From contig NC_134644.1 of the NCBI RefSeq assembly GCF_030463565.1, forward strand, positions 97,212,765 through 97,276,764: a stretch of 64,000 nucleotides of DNA. The letters run 5' to 3'. The notes beneath the pieces were generated by a model. The model was not told where the DNA came from. It saw only the letters and a list, made by a program, of their open reading frames with translations, and did no database searches. Below are positions 33,990 through 47,890 of this stretch, in pieces; position 1 is the stretch's first letter, and each line of letters starts with the position of its first letter. The stretch comes from Pelecanus crispus (lineage: Eukaryota; Chordata; Aves; Pelecaniformes; Pelecanidae). Both the position numbers and the translations under genes were made by a program.

Positions 33990-36900
33990 GTGAGGTCCTT
34001 AACGAATATTTCTACAAAGAAAATCCTAAATTCCTGCTCATCTTTCTAGCACAGTACAATGTTTTTCTTGTTGTCAATAAAATTGCTTTGGGTCTTTTTT
34101 AAAACCAGAGTGGGAATTGAGATATAATTAATGATATCACTTGATATCAAGCCCAACAGTGCATGGATTTTTTGAAAGGAACTGGGTAAATAAAGAAGTC
34201 AAGGGAATATAGAAGCATGATGTAATTTTGCATTAAACCTCTGGTAACGTATCCCTGAAGCATGATCAGGTGCACATTTACACTCTTTCTTCTGGGACCA
34301 AAATTCTCATTGTTACAAAATAAATATAGAACAAACAAAGTTCACCAGGTGGGAGGGAGCAAATACTAATTAAAAGCAAGCAAACTATATTCACCACATA
34401 GGGTTATTTGAATTTTTCCAGAGTATTCACTTTTATTTATAAACATTTAAAAAAAGAAAAAAAAAAAAAAAAAAAGGACTGATTGACATGAGGCTTTATG
34501 CTTGTAACTGGTTTTGTCCAAGATGATAATATTTTGATAAAATTTTAAAGAGCAGAGAAGTTAGGTTTCTAAAATTTGCCCTGTAGTGGCATGGATAGGA
34601 TTTTGCAGTCTTGCCCTATATTGATATCCTATGGGGGGTTTTATTCTTACCTTCCTTGGAAATTGGTTCCCTAAAAAATTGGCTTAGCAAGATCATACGT
34701 ATTCATACCATTGTGCCTCCAGTTGAAAAAGGACAATTTAGTCTCTTTCCTAGTTTCCCGAGTATGTTGGCAGCTGCAACGGTTAATGGCTTTCAGTTTT
34801 CACTTTTAGTGTTCAGCCTGGAGCACAAGGGCCCCATCACCGAGGCTGCTCCTGGCAGATACCTGGGCATGCAGCTCTTTCTTAAGAGGCAGCTCTTGGG
34901 CACCGCCAGCTCAGGACCTGGAGGCCAGCTGTAGGAGATCATGAAGGTCTCGGTACAGTGTGGGTGGCTAGGTCACTGGGTTTTCCTGAAATATATGAAC
35001 CCAATTTTCTTTCTCTCTTCCCCCCACCCGCCTCATTTCTAAAAATGTTGAGGAGTTTTCTCAAAAATTGGAACCCAGAACTTTTAGTGTCATCTGAAAT
35101 TGAAAATCAAAGATATTTTCTGTCTGAAAGAACAATATAATAATCCTTCATGCCAACAGAAGATTATCAGTTACGTTTAGTTTAGGGAAGTCATTCCTAG
35201 TCAGCCCTTTGGAGGCATGTTGCACTCCCCTCCTCAGGTAACAATTTAAAAATTGCGACTGGATATATTTACACATCAGTGTTTTGTTGCACGCTGAAAC
35301 AATTTGTAAATTAAATAAAACCTGTCCTATACATGCTGTGCTTGGAGCATGTGTGGCCCTAGCAGGAAAAGCAGTGGGGTTTTAATCCTTTATGCAGACA
35401 AAGCACTGTGGATATGCTCGGAGCAGTGAGAGGCACTGTGACTCGAGCCTAGCTCCTCTGCCTGCTGCAGAAGTTCTTTCCTGCTTGTGTGAGTTCCTGG
35501 GAGCAGGACCGCTGACCTCCTCTTCCTCTGCAGCAGTACAGGTTCCCCTAGATACCCACACCTAATATCTGTGGTACTTTTTACAATGGTGTTAATCTGA
35601 GCTCCACACCTGCTACCTGCTTACCAGGGCATTGCTTTTTTTCTCTTTTGACGTGGGGAGGATCAGTGTGGGAGATGCTGCCTTGAGTCAACAAGTGGAT
35701 TAGAAGGTCACACACTTTGCCTTCCTTATGGTCTGCCTCTCCCCTGAGAGGGAAGATTTGCAAGAAACTCTGTGATTTTGAATGTTTGTGTATATGTAAA
35801 TATATACATAATACATGTATATCTATGTATATAATTTGTACCTCTCAAAGTTTTCCAGGATTTGAACCACTGTAGTACTTTCCTGCGCCCTTTAGCTTTT
35901 CTAGCAAACCATGCTGATGAGAATAGTACTATTCTGTGATGAGAGAGGTTCTCTTAAAATACATATACATATCAGTGTAAGAGGAACTTTACCTCTGACA
36001 AGAGGTAGACCTACATAAACAGATTACAGAAAAAAAAAAAAAATCTGCTTTGAACTCTTCCTGCTGTTCCTGCCACTGAGCATCTGATACTTTCTGTGAG
36101 CAGAGGCTGTGAGTTGTATTGCATTGTTAGCTGGATTTGTGAACAACTGGCCAAAGAAAGAACTTGCTAATTTACTTTCATTTATGATCTGAGTTGTGTG
36201 TGAACTCAGCCTTCTGGAAACAGGAGTTTGTCAGATTAGGTTCCCCAGATATTGGCTCTTTGTAAACTCTTACTAGATCTTGAAAGTAGAAGATCTAAAG
36301 GTACAGGGATGTTACCTTCTTCTTTCTCATAGGCTGGTGAATCCAGAAAGGAGTTTTCCCCCTCTTGTCCTCCTCCTGGGGTTCTACATGCTTCTAGGTT
36401 GCTTTCTTGCATGACAAGGGATCTCTACTATATATTGGGAACCAGTTAGACAATTGCACAGTTTCAGGAGTGTGAGATTGTCTTGTCATCTGAAAAACAC
36501 TTTTATTTCTTTCTCCTGCTCTGTGAGTAATGCTCATCAGGTGTAGCTTACTCTCTGAGTCTATGGAATTAGGTGACTTGGTTCACTAGCACACTTGGTT
36601 GTGTTTAAAAAAAAAAAAATTAGTTGGGGGGTTTCTTTGGGTTTCTTGCTTTGTTGTTTTTTTTTTTTTTAACCCAGAAATAAAATAGGCCTATAGAAAC
36701 AGTCTTCTCAGCTCAAAAGCAGTGTTTTGCAGCCATGTGCTTTATGCAGCTGTAGCTGACTCAGGTGTGGCAAGGGCAAGCCAGGCCAAGAGAGTATAAA
36801 ACTAGTGTGAGCGAGCCAATCCCTGCTTGTGCATAGGCATTCCCGCTTCTGGGAATCCAGGCATGGCTGAGTCCTAGAGGAACTGAAATACCGTGTGACT

Positions 36901-37734
36901 AGTGCAGAGTTCACAGTTTTTCTTTTTCTCCTGAAAGTGATATTTCATGAGGCAAGCAGTTGCAGTTCTGAAATGAGGAGAGAGCTGACATACATTTAAC
37001 CAAACGGTATCCGGCACCCGTACAAGACGGTCAGAAAACACAGATAATATCTCACTTAACAAGCAGTATTTTTCCTGCCTTTTTTTTTTTCTTTTTTTTT
37101 TTCTCAGTTCTAGGGCCTAACAGTTAAGGAAAGTGAAAAAACAGTACAAATGTTTCCACATCTAACATAAAAAGATCCCCCAAGCACCCACCAGGCTGTG
37201 CCGCACTATGCAAAAGCAGGAAGAAGAGTTTTGCATTTGATGTTCTTGCTAGGTCCTGGGAAGGTGGAAATGAGTGTATCTTGGGCTGGTATCTCCCACC
37301 TGAGAGCCTGACTCCTGTCCCAGAGGACTCCCTTCTCATTACTGGAGGTTTGAGGTTCCACTAGTGAAAAGGGGATGTGAATTGGGTTGTGACTCTCATC
37401 CAGAAAAATGTGTATGTTGTTTTTCTTGCCTAACTTCTCCAGTCATTCTAGTGTTTCCACAGGAAACAACCCTCAGGTATTAAATATACGCAACATTAGT
37501 TTGTGAAAGGATAGAGAATGAGATTTCTGTAAGAAATCCTGCCCTAGCTTTCTTTTTAACAGCTGTAGCTCCAACAACACCATCCTGGCACAAACTGAAT
37601 TGCTCTCAGAACTGAACGGAGATGTTAAAGAAACACCAGGCTGCGGACTTTGGTAGGAATAAAAGATGCATAAAACCTTACTGGCCTGGGCACTTTGTTC
37701 CCTTCCTCTCTTTCCTCGTGTCTTTAACTCTGTT
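33990..37734 (+). other. IKZF1: IKZF1 intron 2, first part
   Basis: Non-coding. Contains A-runs (about 34447-34475 and 36031-36044), short TATA/ACAT-rich simple sequence near 35795-35835, and T-runs at about 36657-36670 and 37080-37102. A MYB-like caacggtta lies near 34779. No recognised gene or transposon. Confidence 0.6.
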
Positions 37735-37995
37735 GTTAGGGCAGAGATGAGGAAACTCAAGTAGAGAGAAGTTGAGGGTCTTACCAGGCACCGTTGATAG
37801 GTTAGGTACTTCTCTGACAATTTTCATATAGAAACGGCAGTGTTTGGAAATCTGAAACCATCTTTCAGAGCTTCAGGATGAATTGGGGGAATGTATGATA
37901 CAGCCTGCCATTGAAGTTATCTCCATTTATGACTTAACCAATGGCACTGTGAATCAGTGGCAGTGCCAGAAACAGACCTTCAACTCCACAGCTCC
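37735..37995 (-). repeat. MIR-like SINE, two separated parts
   Basis: gagatgaggaaactcaagta (about 37743-37762) and gaatcagtggcagtgccaga (about 37951-37970) match consecutive parts of the reverse-complement MIR consensus ('cagatgaggaaactgag' and 'agtcagtggcagagccaggaa'). About 190 bases separate them, far more than in an intact element. They could be one element split by an insertion or two elements. Confidence 0.5.
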
Positions 37996-39544
37996 CTTGT
38001 CTTTTTCATTTGATGAAATGACAGCCACCTGACAGGTGGCTCTTTATAAAAATTAAAAAAAAAAAAAAAAAAAAGACAACACCCCCTGCCCCAAGATTAG
38101 ATTGCATTGTTTATGTTTCACTTCTTATTTTTGAGCAAAAATATAAAATGGGAATGGAATAAATCCATGCTACTTTGCTCTGCTATGTGACATTTCAATA
38201 ATTTACCCCAGTACTTGCCACTAGGTGTTTTTTTTTAGCTCTGTCCCTTAGACCAGTTATTGTTCTGTCCATGCCTGTTAAAAATTAAATGGGAAAATGT
38301 TCCCTCCTTTCCCCCATCCCACTTCCATTTCTAAATTTATTGGCAAAAGGATGTTAGTGAGATTGCTTATCTGTAATATTACCATGCAGTAGGGAACTTA
38401 TCATGGTGTAACAATTTAGATGGAGTTAAGGCATGAAATGCAAATATCATGCTCTAGAATCCAAGATACAGAGCTCAACAAATATATCTATTTTAAATCC
38501 ACTATTTTTACGTTGCCTTTTTGCATGCAGGGATTTCTCGATCATGTGTAACAGGAAGAAATCAAATTATATGAAATGAGTCATTAAAGCCAAGTTTACT
38601 AAGTTTCCTTAACTGCAGTTTCCTGCAAAGAAGGAAGCATACCAGATCTCCAGCTTCTGCCCCACCAAGTCCATGAGGCTAGTCTGACTCAGGCCACCTG
38701 GGCAAATGGCTATTAATTTAACAAATAGAATATTGATATCTGTTTAGTGAACCAAACAGTTCACCACAAACTGCGAAAGTACTGATCTACTAACAAGCTT
38801 CTATTCCAAAAGACTGCTTTGACTCATCTTCAAAGCATCCTACTTGGCCTGCTTATTGTAGGATGCCTAGTTACACACTAAGAAAGTTTTGATTTTGTTT
38901 GCTATCTGTCATCTCATAGGTCTGATATTATGCGTTTATATTGTTTTGTAGCCAAAAAAGCCTTCAGTTTTTTAGGGTAAGTGTTCTTCTGAATCTAGAC
39001 TAAGTCAAAGCATCAACTTCCATTCTTGTAACTGGCAGCACAGTTTGAACCTTGGAAGATGCAGGTGGCTTTTGATTACTATTACTTTTTAACAGATTTC
39101 CTTAACCTACATGTAGTGTCAAGAGAGCTGATTCTGACCAGACTGCCTCTTGCCCTCTGATTAAACTTCTGTTTTTTGGGGTTTGTTTTTGTTTGGGGGG
39201 GGAAGTGTTGAAAAAGCTGAAATATTTCAGCTGTCTCTCCTCGCCTATGCATCCTATCTGTAAGAGATACATCAGCTTGGCAGGATGGGACTTGCATTGG
39301 AAAGTTGCTGGCAGTCCTTTAAGTTCCTTACATCCCATCAAAATAGTGCAGAAAACTACAGAAATAACTAAATAAGGAGCTAAACAGGGAATGGCAAAAA
39401 CTGTTTTAATGAACTTCCGGCTTTTACTTTCCTCTGCTGTAAAATTCATAGTCCTTCATTTCCATTTACGCAATCTACCTTTGCTCTTGCACTCCCATCC
39501 AGTGGGTGTGATTTTGCCCATTTAAGAATACCCTGCAGAAGCTG
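37996..39544 (+). other. IKZF1: IKZF1 intron 2, middle part
   Basis: Includes a poly-A run (about 38055-38074) and nothing else recognisable. The minus-strand frame at 39449-39102 (115 codons) has no family resemblance. Confidence 0.55.
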
Positions 39545-39725
39545 GAGATGGGAGGAACCTTATGAAATCATCTAGTCAGTCCCTCTGTCAGTGCAGGACT
39601 GTTCCTTCATTACCCTCAAGTCCTCTGGCTGCAGTTTTAGATGATTCACCTGATACCGCTCCCACCACTCCTGTTCAGAGATAATTCCACACTCTGATAG
39701 ACGCATCATTAAGAAATGCAGTCAC
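39545..39725 (-). repeat. Ancient CR1-type LINE relic
   Basis: Wording such as aaatcatctagtcagtccct, ctgtcagtgcaggactgttc and attccacactctgatagacg follows the order of an old CR1 family kept in turtles and crocodilians ('catctagtccatccctctgccaatgcaggattgttcc'). It is far more decayed than the CR1 copies at 8041 and 11551 and has no open frame. Confidence 0.65.
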
Positions 39726-41262
39726 CCACTCATTTTGTTCATTTTAACCTAGATTCTGCAAACAACTCAAACCAGCTAATTTGGAAGGTGGCTTAAACCT
39801 ACCTGTCATTTCCCGCTTCCCCCCCACCCCCGGCCATGATCAGTATAGACTGAAAAGCACGATGCTTTGCTCCATCCAGGAGGTTGGGAAGAAACTGTTT
39901 TCTTCTTTCAGGTCAAATCCATAACTGGCATCACCAGACTGTTGTCACTTAAGCAAGCTGTATTTGTTTCATTTTTTCTTTTTTGAGAAGTGATTTCAGA
40001 ATTAATTAATGTTTGTGTGTTAATGAGGGAACTTTCATTAGAAGAAAACACTGATTTGCTAGGCCTTTGTGCCATGAAATTACTGCCCTTGCTGGTGTGC
40101 TGATTGCCACAGAATGTCTAATAGATTGCATCAGTGTAAATTGGTAACATCTCCATTTTGGAGACAAAGGTCTTATGCGAACATTACTGAGTTCAAATCC
40201 TGCTCTGGGCCTATTCCATTCTTTGCTATGAATGCAAAGACCAGCCTTTTAGTAATAGTTGAAGAAACTAATCACTTAGATAATTGTTTTGGTAGTTGTT
40301 TCCATGCCATGCTTTTGTTAGAGGTGTGTGAAGTCATTTTAAAAGAAGCTCTGCAAGACAGGGATAGTACTGTGGCCAGGATATATATGTTGTGCCTGAG
40401 ACCTAAACCAAGAAACCTCAGCATTTCTGGAAGTGCAATACTGAGCAAGAGAGTTATTTTCCTTATTGTATTGCGTTCAGCACTAAAACAGTTCCATAGT
40501 ATTTATAACACTAAAGCACCAGACTTTTTTCTTCTGCAAAACCTTGTATACACAAGATACTGGAGTTTGTTTCCTCTTTACAAATAAGAGGCCATCAACC
40601 CCTTGAAGTCATGTTTTGACTGACCTCTGCTAATTGTACATGTTTTAGGAAGTCCCAGGAGCTACAGACACTTAATTACTTGTAGGCACAAGGACCAGCC
40701 AAAGCTTGGTCTGTCAGTATTAGTGAAGCTTGCTGAAGACATAGTTCAAATTTTCGTTGGAGAGAATATTTTTTTTCTTGGGTAGTTCTGTTAGAGCTCC
40801 AGAACACTTGTGGGCTAGACTTCGCTATGTCTTTGAAGCAAATCTGGACGTGCTCTCAAGGACCATTTATGGAATAAAGAAGAGTTTTTACAAAGGATGA
40901 CCATTTGATGACCTTTGCAATCTGTCGGTCTACGTTGGCTATACTGGATCTTCTGAGCATAGCAGCTGAAAAATGTCTGTGTGTGTTACAAATATCCAAA
41001 AGGGTAAGACTGATAACTGTGTATCCAGACCTCAGTAAATTTGGAAGAGACATTGGACATTCATTCGTTTCACAAATATAATTCCCCTGTATTCAAAAGA
41101 AGCTTTCTCTGAAGGACAGCAGGTTTTGGTCCTAAGAATGCCATGCTTTTAGTAGCGTTCGCGTTTTTTTGTGAAGTTTTATTTGGTTTGTCATTCCTTT
41201 TATGGTAATTTGAAAATGAGGCTACCCTGATGACTCACTGATGCTATTTTCTTCACTACTAG
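39726..41262 (+). other. IKZF1: IKZF1 intron 2, end, with exon 3 acceptor
   Basis: Contains a possible tRNA-like SINE relic near 40187-40207 (gagttcaaatcctgctctgg). The open frame at 40114-40587 (157 codons) overlaps it and has no family resemblance. The acceptor is cttcactactag, ending at 41262. Confidence 0.55.
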
Positions 41263-41382
41263 GAAAGGAAAGTCCTCCAATTAGTGATGTCCCAGATGAT
41301 GCAGATGAACCTATGCCTGTACCAGAGGACCTTTCAACTAGTACTGGAGGACAACAGAGTGCTAAGAATGAGAGAGTTTTGG
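41263..41382 (+). CDS. IKZF1: IKZF1 exon 3 (second coding exon)
   Basis: This exon encodes residues 14-53 of Ikaros plus one base of the next codon, ahead of the DNA-binding zinc fingers. It starts [17 protein letters not shown] and continues with the conserved PVPEDLS block and a [12 protein letters not shown] end. The mammalian counterpart as I recall it ([24 protein letters not shown]) is nearly the same, and the acidic, proline-rich composition is kept. The acceptor TAG ends at 41262 and the donor TTTTGG|GTAAGA follows at 41383. The exon is 120 nt, a whole number of codons, and both junctions are phase 1, so skipping it would keep the reading frame. The four N-terminal DNA-binding fingers and two C-terminal dimerisation fingers are not in this window, so the gene model is partial at its 3' end. 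Confidence 0.95.
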
Positions 41383-42424
41383 GTAAGATGACTAGTCCAC
41401 TCTGATAAGAAATATTAGTACGTAATATAATATGCTAATAATGTTAAAATACTATACAGCAAGCTGGTATACAAGCAGGTCCTGTGCCTTTTCATCTTGT
41501 TTGGTACAGGATTACTCAGGTGTTTAGTGTTTTTTGTGCAACCTTCTCTTTGGGAAAGGCATTTTGAAGGACAACAAGCCTGTTCATCCACAGAGAAGTT
41601 ATAAAGATCCTACTATTTATTTTATTTCTAAAGCATGATTGATTGCATGAAATTCTCCCCAGGAAAGATGGTTTTCATTCTGCATAGGAAATGGAATTAA
41701 ATATGTAGTTCCAGGTCAAAATTATCTGAACTCAGATTTGATAAATTTCAGTAAACTCTCAGGTATTTTTATTATTATTTTTATTATTAATTTGAATGCT
41801 ATCCTGAATGTTATTTGCTATTCAGTTTTCTCCAGAAATGCCATATTATAACACACATAGTATTCATATGTTTCGGATTCCAATATCTGATCTTCATTTA
41901 CCCTTGATTTTTTTAACTGGGAGAACTTTAGAAAACACTTGAATTTTGTTCTTCTAGGTAAAAGTCCACAATTGATAAAGTCTGTTAGATTAAAATAAAT
42001 TATTGTCCAGAGATGATTTTGCAAAATGCTGATTCTTCTTAGGGATCCCAGACTCCACACCAAGGACTAGCAATGCTGCTGACTACTGTGTGCATCAGCT
42101 CACATGTAGTACACTAAAAAAGACTAGATGATATTACCTGAGCATGATGCTTGTTTTCTAGTAGGAAAAAGAAAGAAAGAAAAAAAAGGCAAAAAAAAAG
42201 CACAATGACTCCCAGAATGCTGTGATCAATGCCCTATATAATAAAAATATTTCAGGAGAGGAGTGACTATCAAAATATGTTTTTTTATCCATAAATAAAA
42301 GTATTATTAATCGTTTTACATTCCTGTTGTAAGAATGATGGTCAGGGTGGAAGACTGTTTACACAGATTGCAATTGCCTTTAAATGTTTATTGTCTAAGG
42401 AAGTCCAGTAAAGGACGGTAGGTG
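41383..42424 (+). other. IKZF1: IKZF1 intron 3, start
   Basis: AT-rich intronic DNA with an A-rich run (about 42169-42200). No further exon is visible. Confidence 0.6.
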
Positions 42425-42535
42425 GAAAGGGAGGCACAGAAGGCAAAATCACCAAGTCAAAGTAATACAGCAGGATGGTGTCAGGATTAGGAATAGAGCC
42501 TACTCCCAAACTCCAGCACTAGCTAGTAGGGAATG
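42425..42535 (-). repeat. MIR-like SINE relic
   Basis: gaggcacagaaggcaaaatc, aatacagcaggatggtgtca and aggaatagagcctactccca follow the order of the reverse-complement MIR consensus (gaggcacagagagg, then cacacagc, then ggaatagaacccaggtctcc). It is decayed but the order is right. Confidence 0.55.
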
Positions 42536-45500
42536 CAGCATCTTATGCATCTTCGCTTTATTTACCACTTGATCCTCTCTTACCAAAAATATGAGCGTAA
42601 AGTTCAGCTCCTACATGCATATTGACATACCTTATGAACAAATTAATTTAAAAAAAATGCTTTTTAATAATTTGATCACTTACCTAGTGCTTTGCTTCTC
42701 AGACCAAAGCTCTTCGGACAAAATCTTGCCTCTACTGCTTATGTAGTAGCAGTACACACTCAGCAGTATCCATTCAGCAAAATGAATTAAACCTCCTTTC
42801 TCCCACAGTAACTAAACCCTACAAAATATTTAAGCCTTAATGTAAAAAATAATACTAATTTAAAAAAATACCTTGTTCAAACCCAAACACGCATCATTTT
42901 TGATTGCATTGAATTTACTTCACCTCACAATCATACTGAACCAGCAAAGATGAATTTTACATTTGCTGATGATGTAACAATTCTCCCAATAGTTCAATTA
43001 TATATCAATATAAACACATATTGAAAGTTACTGTAATAAATGAAGGGGAACGTGTTATCTTTGGTGTCCTAAATATGACAAGTTCCATCTGTTGTTCTCA
43101 TTAGTTTTACTTTGTACACTCACCAATAAATTAGATTTTCCATGTCCTGACTTCCACATTTTTTCTACTGCCACTTTCTGTACCCATAGCTCTTTGGTTT
43201 TGAAGGGCCACATCTTGTAGTGAGACATTTACCATAGTCAACAGAAACAGACAATTCATAGTACTCCCTTTTAGGGATGATCTTAACTGTAGGTATCAAC
43301 TCCAGCACTTGCAATGTTTGTCTTTTCTGTAAAGCTGCATACAGTCTTACCTCTTCTACTGCTCCCTTTTCTACTCTAAACTAACTTTTTGATAACAGTA
43401 TACTGAAAAAATAATTTTTTTTTTTTTACAAAAAGGGTCTGAACACATGCCCCAAACATATCAGGAGCCGTATGATTGCTATGCACATTCTGGATCATCG
43501 TCAAAAGAAAACCTATTATGGATAAACCAATGCCTTAGGAGCTGTATTTGGCCTATATGATCCTATAGATGTATTAGGGATGAATGAGACTGTCTTTCTA
43601 TGTAGGCAGTGGCATGGCAGTGTAGACAAGACTTGGTGTTCAGTGCAATGCTGTCATCTCCTAAGATCTGTTTCTCACCTCTGTTTATCACCAAACTTAG
43701 GTAGAAAAGGATGATCTGAAAAAGTAGTTTGAAGAATGATAGATAGATGGGAGAGTATTGTAAAGACCCACTGATATTATATATATCTCACAGCTGGGAG
43801 ATAGACTGTGACCTATGATAACTGACAGGTGATGCACATGAGCAGATTTGACCAGGCAACATTTTTTCTCTATATGACTTTCCTAATGTCCCATCTGCTT
43901 CCTTTGTCAAAAAGGGAATCCCCCACGCACTTGGCTGTATTTCAACATAGGATTTACAGTACATTCCACTTAATCTGTAACACCCTGAGAGATCAGCTGT
44001 CCATACGGCATGCACCGAGGAAGGGTAATTTGAGTCAGACATTTATGGAAGAGGGCCACTAGGCTCTGGAGAACTTTTTTGTACATGTAGTTTTATAGAG
44101 GTAACAATGGAAACTACAGGTTTCTTAAATGAAAAGAGTAAGTATTTACTTCATCTTACTAAAATTAGGTGAGAAATCTGTTTTTAATTTTAATCAGCCT
44201 GTGAGATAGAAATGTTCAAATGACCGTTTGCTTACTCAGATTTGTAGTAACACTTCATGAAATCTTTAACCCTGGAGTCAAAAGTTTAATTACATTTTTC
44301 ATCAATTTAGCATTTTAAAGGTCAAAGATTAGGGGAAATAAGCTATTTTTAGAAAAGAAAGATAGGCTCTACCTCCTCTGCATGTTTTCAAAAATCTCTT
44401 TTATTGCTTCTTCCAAATCTAGACTGAGACTTGAACATGGTGCTATAGACCTGATAGAGAGAACCATTTGAAACATCTCTCCTGTTCTGAGAATGAAGGT
44501 GTAGTAGACTTCAGAAGTTAAAGTACTCAATCTTTTGCCAGATTTTATTGGGTGCCTTCAGCTTTGAGTGGCTCATTTAAAAAGACTAGAGAGGGTGCAA
44601 ATTTCATAAGGGATGTGTTCAGAGGTTCATGAAATATATGCTTTGATTTGTGTCCCCAGACAGAGGCACCCAATACACGGGTTGTCTCTGACCAATGTAA
44701 AAATGGTAAGCAGGTATGAAAAGGTCATTTGTGGAAGTAAAGTCATCAACAGTCTCTAGTAATAACCCCAAGCAGCACAGCAAAGCAGAAACATATTAAA
44801 AGACATGTTCTGGTCACTGCTATGTCTCTTCATTTCCTTGATGAGCTTGCTATGTTTTTAATATTGTAACTCCCAGAATGCCACTATGTGTTGAGCAGCT
44901 TCCTCCTGCAAACTTCATTTCTGCTGCTCTGTCCAGTAGATCTTCTTCCTTCCTTGTCCTCTTCTCCACCCCAAATTTCCCTCTCAAGCAGATCTGGCAC
45001 CTGTAACTTTTTTATTATTTTATTTTTTTACTCTGCTCACCCACCTGCTCTATGTTATTTTTTCTAGAAAACACAGGGAACATTTTCAGACAAGCAAAGA
45101 GCTAGATTTTCACAGCTCTTTAAGGCACTAAAGACTCTATTTTATTCTCTCCCCTAAATATCCTTTTGAAATGTTGATCTAAGTTATTTAGAAGTACGTA
45201 TGCCACTGAAATTCCATTCCATTAAGAATTAGTGCTTTGCAGCCTATTTTGATGGTCAGCCCTATTTCCCATGCTAACCTATAACATAGGAGCTGATTTG
45301 ATATATCTTCTGCCAATTTTTATTGTCTCCGTTCAAGTTCAAGTTTCAGGTTAAATGTTGCGTGCACCTTCTGTGGATAATCAGTACTGAACATCCTGTA
45401 TGTGGTAAACGGTTGCAATTTAGGGCTGTTTCTGCCCTGGGACTGTATCCTAATTCAAGCCATATGTGGGAAGCTAATGATTCAGTGAGTGTAGGTCAGA

Positions 45501-46658
45501 CCCTACTTCATGCAGAAAAAGCCATTTGCTGCAGTGGTAGCATTTGCCTAGAAAGGCAAGCAGTACCTTCCTTTATCCGTAACTGTCCATAACATAGCTG
45601 GCCATTGCTGGGTAAAAAACAAAAAGCCATCACACAGCGTTACTGGCCTCAGAAAGGTACTGCAGGCTCACCACTTCTGCACAGGCAGCTGTCTGATGCT
45701 GAAGATGACAATTTAGACTTCCAACACAGAAGTCAAGGGTTTCTCACTGAAAAAAGTGATCACCACCATAGTCACAGATTACAGCCTGGACCTGGAATAT
45801 ATAATGTGTACAGATATTCTTCTTTCTGAGAGGAAGAGATGGGAAGAACTCATCTCACAAAATTGGGTTGAAACTATTGGACAACTGACAGGAGATGCCC
45901 AAAATAACAAGTCAAGGTGATCCTAGACATCAATAGAAGATAGATGAGATTTATATGAAGATAGAAACTCTCTATTTGTTTAAAATAGAGGACACTAGCA
46001 TGGGAAGAGACATTAAAAGGAAAGAGCTTTTTGAGATTTTTCTCCTCCAGTGGGAAATGTCAAGTGACTGATGTTACCTCCCTTCTGCAACCCTGTTATT
46101 GAAGCAGAAGCCTGTGTAACTACAGAGCCTTGGTGCCTGGCATCACTGGGAACTTGGCATTGCCTTCACGTCCTGGGGTCTTCCCTCCCAGCCATGGGCA
46201 TTCAGAGGTGGCAACCTGCACAAGTAGCTAGTTACTGGTGCAGGCAAGTGTCCTTGCTCTGAGCTGCTTCAGTGCTTTATTTCCTTAAAAGGAGCTCAAC
46301 CATTTGACAGCACGGACACAAGCATTGCTGAGGGGCCACCAGGCCAACCACAACAGCTTGCCATTACATCAATCTGCTGCAACTCACACATAGCTGGGCG
46401 GAGGCAGAGTAAAAGTGTGGAAAGGCTGCAGACCAAGGGGAGAAGGGAGAAAAGCCAAAAGGGGAAGTGACCCTCCCCAGCTTGCAAAATCGGTCCTGTT
46501 GCTTGACACAGGTCCATCTCACTGCTGCCCTGGCACTTCTGTAGGGCAGGGAAAGGGGCTGAGGAAAAAGACTGCCAGAGATAAACATCTTTGCATGTTC
46601 ATACTGTAGGAGTTCAGTGGCTATGAAGGCAGTGTGTTTGTGTATAAGTAATAAAATG

Positions 46659-46681
46659 CACGTGTGGCACATGTGCACGTG
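46659..46681. promoter_or_regulatory. Three overlapping-type E-boxes in 23 bp
   Basis: CACGTG (46659-46664), CACATGTG (46668-46675) and CACGTG (46676-46681) lie within 23 bases. This is a candidate bHLH (MYC/USF-type) binding cluster in intron 3, although it sits in a CA/TG-rich context and could be chance. Confidence 0.3.
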
Positions 46682-47890
46682 GGCATGTAATTGTTCAGGG
46701 AACTAAAGTAACCTGGAGGGCTGTGTATGGAAGGAGGAATGTGTTTTCCTTGCTCAGGTTTCAGATGGACATTTCTGTTGCTCAAAGGTATGAAAGTGTG
46801 TAGAGGCTGATGAGCCTTTGTAAATAATTGCTGATAATTGCTGTCTCACTTGATGCAGCCCTACTGGCTCTGAGAGCAGAGAGAAAATTTGTTTCAAGAT
46901 GGTTTGGGGAGCTTTAAGAATTGCCTTTAACCCTTCACAATGAAACAGGGCTTGAAAGTTCAACCGAGAGGCTTCTGAAGGAATTGAAAAACTTCTAACT
47001 AAAATATTTTAGGAACTTTTAAAAATAAGGAAGTTGGGAATCTCCCCTCTTGTTTGGTCTGAAGCCCCTATTTCTAGCCCCAAAGTACCAGTCCCCAGAG
47101 TGGACTGGTATTGGGTGCTCCAAGACCCTGTCAATATGACATACCTGTTTTTAAGGGGAATACAGGAGATATTTTTGTCAGGATTATTTTCATTTTGTAT
47201 GAAAAACTCTTCTGGGAATTTGTATAGAGGAGGATGGGGGTGGTTTAGCGGGAGAAGGCATGTGACAAGTTTCATGAATGCCCTTATATGTGCTATATGG
47301 GATATACAGTATATACCAGCCTTCCACGGTATGTTTTGCATGTACATAGGTGTGACAGAGTGTGCTAGAGTGAGGTGCAGAAGACCCAGGTATACGGGGC
47401 CGTTGTAAAGATGAGGAATTAGCCACACTGCCAGAGACAATCTCTGCTCAATGTAATGACTTAAGACTAGGCAAAATGTGCACAAATTTTTACAAGGCCA
47501 GTGGAAAACAGCCCTCTTACTGAAAGCAAATTCCTTTTTTAAATTTAAAAATGCTTACGACAAGTAATGGAGGGTGAACATTTTAAAAACAAACTTGAAA
47601 GCAGTTTCTCAAAGGGAGGGTGAACCAGTCTGGAAAGGAGAGCCTCCACAGTCCCAGTGTAGGCTGCACTGTACTAGCATAGTTAACTCAGCCCATGCAA
47701 AGCCAGGGCAGAGCCACTGTGTAAGCAGGCACGTAAAAATTTCTCCTCTGATGCAACCAGAGCGCGTGATAAAGTCAAATCTTTGAGAACAGAATAAATC
47801 CTAAAAGAGCGTTGTATTTTTCCAGTGATTTCTATTTAGTTTTGCGAGGAGTTTTTCCACTCCTGGCTCGTTCGGTAGAAGTATGGTTTC

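Noticed and set aside
40114..40587. 157-codon + strand frame in intron 2
   Set aside because: No family resemblance, and it overlaps a possible SINE relic. Likely chance.
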